From Streptomyces sp. TBY4 (GTDB lineage Bacteria; Actinomycetota; Actinomycetes; Streptomycetales; Streptomycetaceae): 64,000 nt of DNA. Below are positions 60,151 through 64,000 of this stretch, one piece after another; positions within the stretch are counted from its first letter, which is position 1, and the number at the start of each line of letters is the position of its first letter. Both the position numbers and the translations under genes were made by a program. The stretch is taken from assembly GCF_024213195.1 (NCBI RefSeq), contig NZ_JANAVF010000005.1, positions 346,442-410,441 on the forward strand, written 5' to 3'. The notes beneath the pieces were generated by a model. That model had not been told where the DNA came from. It made no database searches and saw only the letters and a program-made list of their open reading frames with translations.

Positions 60151-60863
60151 GCGCCGGGCTCCGCGACTTCTGCGAGCAGTGCGGGCAGTTCGGCGACGGA
60201 GCCCAGGACGTGGGTGGCGCCGTGCTCCGTCAGGGCGGCGCGGTCGTGGGCACCGGTGAGGACGCCCGCCACGATCCCGGCACCGGAGCGGACACCGCTG
60301 AGCATGTCGTACGCCGTGTCGCCGGCGACCACGGTGTCGCGTACGTCGGCCACGGCGCCGGTGCGCAGAAAGGCGGCCAGCACCATGTCCGGGTACGGCC
60401 GGCCGCGGCCGCCCGCGTCGGCGGGGCACAGGGTGAGGTCGGCCAGGCCCTGCCAGCCGAGGGCGTCGAGGATGGCGTCCTGGGTGACGCGGGCGAAGCC
60501 GGTGGTCAGGACCACGGTGCGGCCGTCGGCGCGGAGCTTCTCGATGGCCTCGCGGGCGCCGGGGAGCGGGGCGATGAGGCCGCCGTCCACGAGTTCCCCG
60601 TAGGCCTGCTCGAAGGCGGAGTTGGCGCGCTGGGCGAGCTCCTCGGTGCCGAAGAGGTGCCGGAAGACGGAGATCTTCGACTCGCCCATGGTGTCGCGGA
60701 CGTACTGGAGCTTGGTGGCGTGGTCGGCGCTGCCCGGCTCGACGCCGAGGCGCTCGGCGGCCCGCCCGAAGGCGCGCTCGACGAGGCCGCCGTCGGCGAC
60801 GGTGGTGCCGGCCATGTCGAGGACGATCAGCCGGTGCGTGGGGTTGACGGTCGTGTCGGTCAT
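60147..60863 (-). CDS. Phosphonatase-like HAD hydrolase (PhnX-like)
   Basis: 238 aa from ATG 60863. HAD motif I LIVLDMAGTTVADGG, motif II LTTGF, motif III around GRPYPDMVLAAFL and motif IV DTVVAGDTAYDMLSGVRSG. The cap region around KLQYVRDTMGESKISVFRHLFG resembles PhnX (which uses a Schiff-base Lys) and the phosphonatase-like group that accompanies TIGR03364 FAD enzymes. Predicted to cleave a C-P bond in a phosphonoacetaldehyde-like product. Ends with an overlap into the ATPase gene and starts 6 bases after the FAD oxidase stop. Confidence 0.88.
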
Positions 60864-60868
60864 GTCTC

Positions 60869-61990
60869 TTACCAGCCCAGTTCGTTCGCGGTGGTTTCGG
60901 CTATGGCGGGCGAGCAGGTCATGCCCCTGCCGCCGGGACCGGTCACCAGCCAGACGCCGTCGGCCACCTGCTGGCGGTGGACGACACGGGTGGTGTCGGT
61001 GCACTGCGCGTACACGCCCGCCCAGCGGCGGCGGATCTGCGGCAGCGGGCGGCCCAGGAAGGACTCGACGACCTCGGTGAGGTGCGCGTACGGGTCTTCG
61101 AGGGTGTCGAACGCGAAGGGGTGCTCGTACTCGTGGGTGTCGCCGATGGTCAGTCCGCCGTCCTGCCGCTGCACCATCAGGAGCTGCATCTTGTGCGCGG
61201 CGGCGATCGGCGCCTGGGCCTGCTCGGCGTTGAGCTCGTCGAGGGCTTCGCTCTTGTAGGCGGGGTAGTAGCGGAAGCTGTCGGCGTCGGCGACCGAGGT
61301 CGTCAGGGCCTCGCCGAGCGGGGCGGTCTGCATCATCTGCAGCCGTACGCGGCGCACGGGCAGGTCGGGGACCAGTTCGCGGACCAGGCCGGAGAGCCAG
61401 GCGCCGGTGGCCAGGACGACGGCGTCGCCCCGGTGGACGTCGCCGTGGTCGTCGCGGACGGCTCCGTGCCCCACGACCTCGCGCACTTCCCGTCCGGGGA
61501 GGAAGGTGTAGCGGCCGGAGGCCCTGAGGGCTTCGCGCAGGTGGAGCTGGGCGGTGCGCGGCTCCACGGCCGCGTCCCGCTCGCACCACAGGGCTGCCTC
61601 GAAGGCACCGCGCAGGGCGGGGTTGATCGCCCTGGCCTCCTCGGCGGTGACCAGCTTGTAGCCGCGGGCGGCGGCGTCGGGGCGGGCCACGGCGGCCTCG
61701 GCGACGGCGTGCTCGCGGGAGTTGCGGACCGGGGTCAGGGAGCCGATGGCGCGGAAGCCCAGGCCGGGCACCCGCTCACCGATCGCCTCCCAGAGCTCGC
61801 GGGCCCGCAGGGCGGTGTCGAGCTCCTCGCCCCCGGCCCGTCCGCTGACCCAGATCTGGCCGAAATTGCGCAATGACGCGCCGCGGGCCTCCGCTTCTCG
61901 CTCGATCTGGACGACCTCGTGGCCGCGTTCCACTGCTTGCCAGGCGTGCATGGTGCCTACCACGCCGCCTCCGACGACTATGACTCTCAC
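60869..61990 (-). CDS. FAD-dependent oxidoreductase of the TIGR03364 type, phosphonate-linked
   Basis: 373 aa from GTG 61990 (TTGGAG ahead; a TTG three codons earlier is possible). Dinucleotide-binding motif VIVVGGGVVGTMHAWQAVERGHEVVQIE, an Arg/Ser FAD contact (RNFGQIWVSGR), and late-chain GPGGRGMTCSPAIAETTANELG. This is the DAO (D-amino-acid oxidase-like) family. In other genomes this subtype sits with phosphonatase-like hydrolases and AEP transporters and is thought to oxidise a modified or N-alkylated aminophosphonate, giving an aldehyde for the hydrolase. First structural gene of the operon; the motif in front of it is the likely operator. Confidence 0.88.
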   Translation of the reverse strand: MRVIVVGGGVVGTMHAWQAVERGHEVVQIEREAEARGASLRNFGQIWVSGRAGGEELDTALRARELWEAIGERVPGLGFRAIGSLTPVRNSREHAVAEAAVARPDAAARGYKLVTAEEARAINPALRGAFEAALWCERDAAVEPRTAQLHLREALRASGRYTFLPGREVREVVGHGAVRDDHGDVHRGDAVVLATGAWLSGLVRELVPDLPVRRVRLQMMQTAPLGEALTTSVADADSFRYYPAYKSEALDELNAEQAQAPIAAAHKMQLLMVQRQDGGLTIGDTHEYEHPFAFDTLEDPYAHLTEVVESFLGRPLPQIRRRWAGVYAQCTDTTRVVHRQQVADGVWLVTGPGGRGMTCSPAIAETTANELGW

Positions 61991-62066
61991 GTGCTCCAAG
62001 GTGGCGGCGGAGCGTGACCCGCGAGGATCCCGCGGGCGACGCTCCGGTGAACAGCCTCCAACGCTT

Positions 62067-62084
62067 GGACTAGACCCGTTACCT
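62067..62084. promoter_or_regulatory. GntR operator-like motif upstream of the aminophosphonate operon
   Basis: GGACTAGACCCGTTACCT, 77 bp before the FAD oxidase start; twin of the motif at 56109-56126. A second related core, AGTCCAGACC on the minus strand, lies at 62131-62140 just after the regulator's stop. Confidence 0.6.
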
Positions 62085-62138
62085 TTCCGTGATGCGACTT
62101 CGTCCTCTTTCAGATGTTATTTATGCCTTCGGTCTGGA

Positions 62139-62912
62139 CTATTCGGGCTGGAGGTGGGTCGTGAAGCTGAACCGGTCACCACGGTAGAGAGAACGCACGC
62201 GCTCCAGCGGCCTGCCGTCCTGGTCCCGGGAGAAGCGGTGGATGAGCAGCATCGGGAGCGCGGGCGGGGTGCCGATCAGCAGGGCCTCGCGGGGGGTGGC
62301 GAGGACCGTTTCCAGCTTCTCGTCGGCGTCGCCGAAGGAGATGCCGAGGCTGTCGTGGAGGTACCCGTAGAAGGAGGAGTCCGGCTGGAAATCGACGTCG
62401 AGGCGGGGTGCGCGGGCGACCCGGACGTACGTGCTCTCCAGTCCGACCCGCTCCTCGTCGGCGAGCAGCACCCGCTCCAGGTGCCACACCGGCTCCCCGG
62501 GCTCGGCGCCGATGCCGGGGGCCACGGAGGCGGGGCAGGGGAAGCGTTCGAGTCCGATGAGATGACGCCCCGGGGTGCGCCCCTGGCGGCGTACGCCCTC
62601 GGTGTAACTCGCCAGCGACAGGGGCTGTTCGAGCTTCGGCCCGGCGGCGACGGTACCCCGGCCCGAGCGGCGCAGCCGGCCCTCCAGCAGCAGCTCGCGC
62701 AGGGCCTGGCGGACGGTCTCGCGGGAGACCTCGTACTGCTCGGCGAGGTCCCGCTCGGTGGGGAGGAGTCCGCCCTCGCCGAGCTCGTCGAGCAGCCCGG
62801 CGATGCGGGCCTTGACGGCGTAGTACTTGGGGATGCGGCCGTGCTCGGGGATGCCGGAGCGGACGGGCAGGCCGGGCTGGTGGTGGTGCGCGTAGGCGGT
62901 AGGTTCTTCCAC
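62139..62912 (-). CDS. GntR-family (HutC/PhnF-like) regulator with UTRA domain
   Basis: 257 aa. N-terminal winged helix (about 28-95: KYYAVKARIAGLLDELGEGGLLPTERDLAEQYEVSRETVRQALRELLLEGRLRRSGRGTVAAG) and a C-terminal UTRA/chorismate-lyase-like ligand domain (about 110-250). This is the layout of PhnF, FarR and HutC. Transcribed in the same direction as the aminophosphonate operon with 148 bp between its stop and the next start. The operator motifs nearby suggest it controls that operon and the phosphoesterase. Confidence 0.93.
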   Translation of the reverse strand: MEEPTAYAHHHQPGLPVRSGIPEHGRIPKYYAVKARIAGLLDELGEGGLLPTERDLAEQYEVSRETVRQALRELLLEGRLRRSGRGTVAAGPKLEQPLSLASYTEGVRRQGRTPGRHLIGLERFPCPASVAPGIGAEPGEPVWHLERVLLADEERVGLESTYVRVARAPRLDVDFQPDSSFYGYLHDSLGISFGDADEKLETVLATPREALLIGTPPALPMLLIHRFSRDQDGRPLERVRSLYRGDRFSFTTHLQPE

Positions 62913-62936
62913 GCTCGGACTCTACGTGGACCGCCT

Positions 62937-63701
62937 CTACGCGGACTGCGTGCCGGGCTCCTTGCGCAGCCGGCGGGCCCCGAGCAGGAGTCCGCCGCCG
63001 CCGGCCAGGGCGGCCGCGGCGCCGGCCCCGTACACCCAGGCCGCCGGGGTGCGGCCGGTGCCGGTGTCGGCCAGGGCTCCGGCCTCGCCGGTCTCCGTGT
63101 CCGGGCCCTGGACCTCGAACCGGTAGCCGCCCGCCTCGCCGATCCAGTCGCCGTCGTCGCCCTTGCGCTGCACCAGCGCGGCGTCGGCGACGACTTCGCC
63201 GCGCGGGGCGCCGGGGGCGAAGGCGAGCCGGACGGTGACGGTCACGGAACCGCCGGGGCCGATGGTGAAGCCGGAGAACGCGTCACCGCCGTCGAAGACG
63301 GCGACGATCTCGTCCCGGTCGGTGCGCTCGAGGCTGACGGGAAGCGCGTGCCCCGGCGCATCGAACTCCATCCGGAAATGGGCGGGTCGCAGGGCGCGGG
63401 CCTGATCGGTGAAGACGACGACGGGGTGGATGGCCGTGCACTGGGCGGTGGTGGTGTTGGTGAGGTCGAGGTACCAGGTCTGCGCCTCACCGCCGGTCCG
63501 GTACACCGCGGGCCCACCGCGGATACGGGCCCCGATCGGGAACTGCGTGCTCTTCCCGTCCCCGCAGCTGGCCTCCACCCGCGAGGGCAGCGCGGGCGCG
63601 GGCCGGGCTCCGCCGCCGGTACCGATGTCGGCGGAAGCGGTGCCGACGCCGGCCGTGGCCACGAACACGGCTGCCAGGGCAAGGGCTTTGCGCAGTCGCA
63701 T
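62937..63701 (-). CDS. Cell-wall-anchored LAxTG-type surface protein
   Basis: 254 aa. Signal peptide (RKALALAAVFVATAGVGTASA), then a beta-sandwich-like middle (about 40-200; WYLDLTNTTTAQCTAIHPVVVFTD) with two Cys, and at the C-terminus LADTG (210-214), a hydrophobic helix (AAWVYGAGAAAALAGGGGLLLG) and a basic tail (RRLRKEPG). LAxTG is the motif used by class E sortases of Streptomyces, so the protein is probably linked to peptidoglycan. The partner domain is unknown. The promoter region contains a hexamer repeat. Confidence 0.85.
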   Translation of the reverse strand: MRLRKALALAAVFVATAGVGTASADIGTGGGARPAPALPSRVEASCGDGKSTQFPIGARIRGGPAVYRTGGEAQTWYLDLTNTTTAQCTAIHPVVVFTDQARALRPAHFRMEFDAPGHALPVSLERTDRDEIVAVFDGGDAFSGFTIGPGGSVTVTVRLAFAPGAPRGEVVADAALVQRKGDDGDWIGEAGGYRFEVQGPDTETGEAGALADTGTGRTPAAWVYGAGAAAALAGGGGLLLGARRLRKEPGTQSA

Positions 63702-64000
63702 GAAGAACCCCTACTCGCCGACGCCGGAACAACACTCACACGGACCGCCCCGCGATTGCGATTGCGATTGCGATTGCCACACAACCCGACAATCACCCCG
63801 GCCCTGCCCGCACCCTCCCACGCCCGCCCGCCCGGCTGCCCAGCACCACGCCCAAGTTATCCCGATTTACCCCCGTTTGGCGGACAGGAGGCGGAGGCTG
63901 CGCGGGGCGGGGCGGGAGCCCCGGGGGCGGGAGCCCCGGGGGCGGGAGCCCCGGGGGCGGGAGCCCCGGGGGCGGGAGCCCCGGGGGCGGGAGCCCCGGG
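63702..64000. repeat. End region: hexamer repeat and 15-bp tandem array
   Basis: No gene is seen in these 299 bases. GCGATT is repeated four times at 63752-63777. From 63911 to the end, GGCGGGAGCCCCGGG repeats exactly six times in perfect register (15 bp per unit); the array continues beyond the window. Each unit contains a CCCCGGGG-like palindrome. Confidence 0.95.

Noticed and set aside
63911..64000. CRISPR-like array at the end of the window
   Set aside because: The 15-bp units are directly tandem with no unique spacers, so it is a minisatellite.

Overview
The window is high-GC actinobacterial DNA that reads as a Streptomyces chromosome core segment. The reasons are the extreme third-position G/C, GTG starts and GGAGG-type ribosome binding sites, the developmental regulator adpA followed directly by oligoribonuclease (orn), a glmS / hexosaminidase neighbourhood, a PAS-GGDEF-EAL protein of the CdgA type, DUF397/DUF5753 pairs, chitinase and chitin-active LPMO genes, and sortase-anchored surface proteins. 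Gene order (hexosaminidase, DUF4429, glmS, adpA, orn, two-component pair, cdgA, LPMO) matches from memory the S. coelicolor SCO278x-283x region. I see no integrase, transposase, prophage or CRISPR array.

Layout. 1-6.4 kb: end of a siderophore-interacting protein, GH20 hexosaminidase lipoprotein, DUF4429/SHOCT protein, glmS with a small upstream partner, acetate-type transporter, universal stress protein. 6.8-9.7 kb: small membrane protein, adpA (no TTA codon), a large hairpin, orn, tRNA-His. 9.7-24.4 kb: secreted FG-GAP repeat protein, MarR/MFS pair, DsbB-like protein with a 54-aa DUF5993-type gene, two-component system, acyl-CoA ligase, PPOX-type F420/FMN protein, spermidine-synthase-like protein, NsdA-like regulator, phosphatase, PAP2 protein. 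24.3-28.5 kb: a tightly overlapping operon of a RecB-type PD-(D/E)XK nuclease with a four-cysteine cluster, a 531-aa protein of unknown type and an SF1 helicase. This is the best candidate in the window for an undescribed system. 28.5-38 kb: MarR/FMN reductase pair with triplicated operator, M20 hydrolase, primase-polymerase-like protein, tRNA-Lys, NmrA-type reductase behind a SoxR-type box, M6-like protease, cdgA behind a BldD-type box, HTH-DUF5753/DUF397 pair. 38-47.3 kb: serine hydrolase, GH18 chitinase, NADAR protein, LLM oxidoreductase, IclR regulator, second tRNA-Lys, acyl-CoA synthetase, LPMO. 47.3-54.3 kb: SPFH protein with a long repetitive Ala/Pro region, NlpC/P60-like hydrolase, third tRNA-Lys, class F sortase with a probable substrate, HAD-IIA phosphatase. 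54.4-63.7 kb: secreted phosphoesterase and an aminophosphonate uptake/catabolism operon under a GntR regulator, then an LAxTG wall protein. The last 90 bases are six copies of a 15-bp repeat.

How the genes may work together. One theme is chitin and amino sugars: hexosaminidase, chitinase, LPMO and glmS each have a sequence resembling a DasR operator (dre) in front, so exogenous GlcNAc use and endogenous glucosamine-6-phosphate synthesis may be co-regulated. A second theme is development: adpA, orn (which degrades pGpG from c-di-GMP turnover), cdgA with a BldD-like box, and an NsdA-like protein. A third is aminophosphonate scavenging, where a shared 18-bp motif ties the secreted phosphoesterase to the FAD oxidase/phosphonatase/ABC transporter operon. 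All functions are read from sequence by eye; no database search was run.
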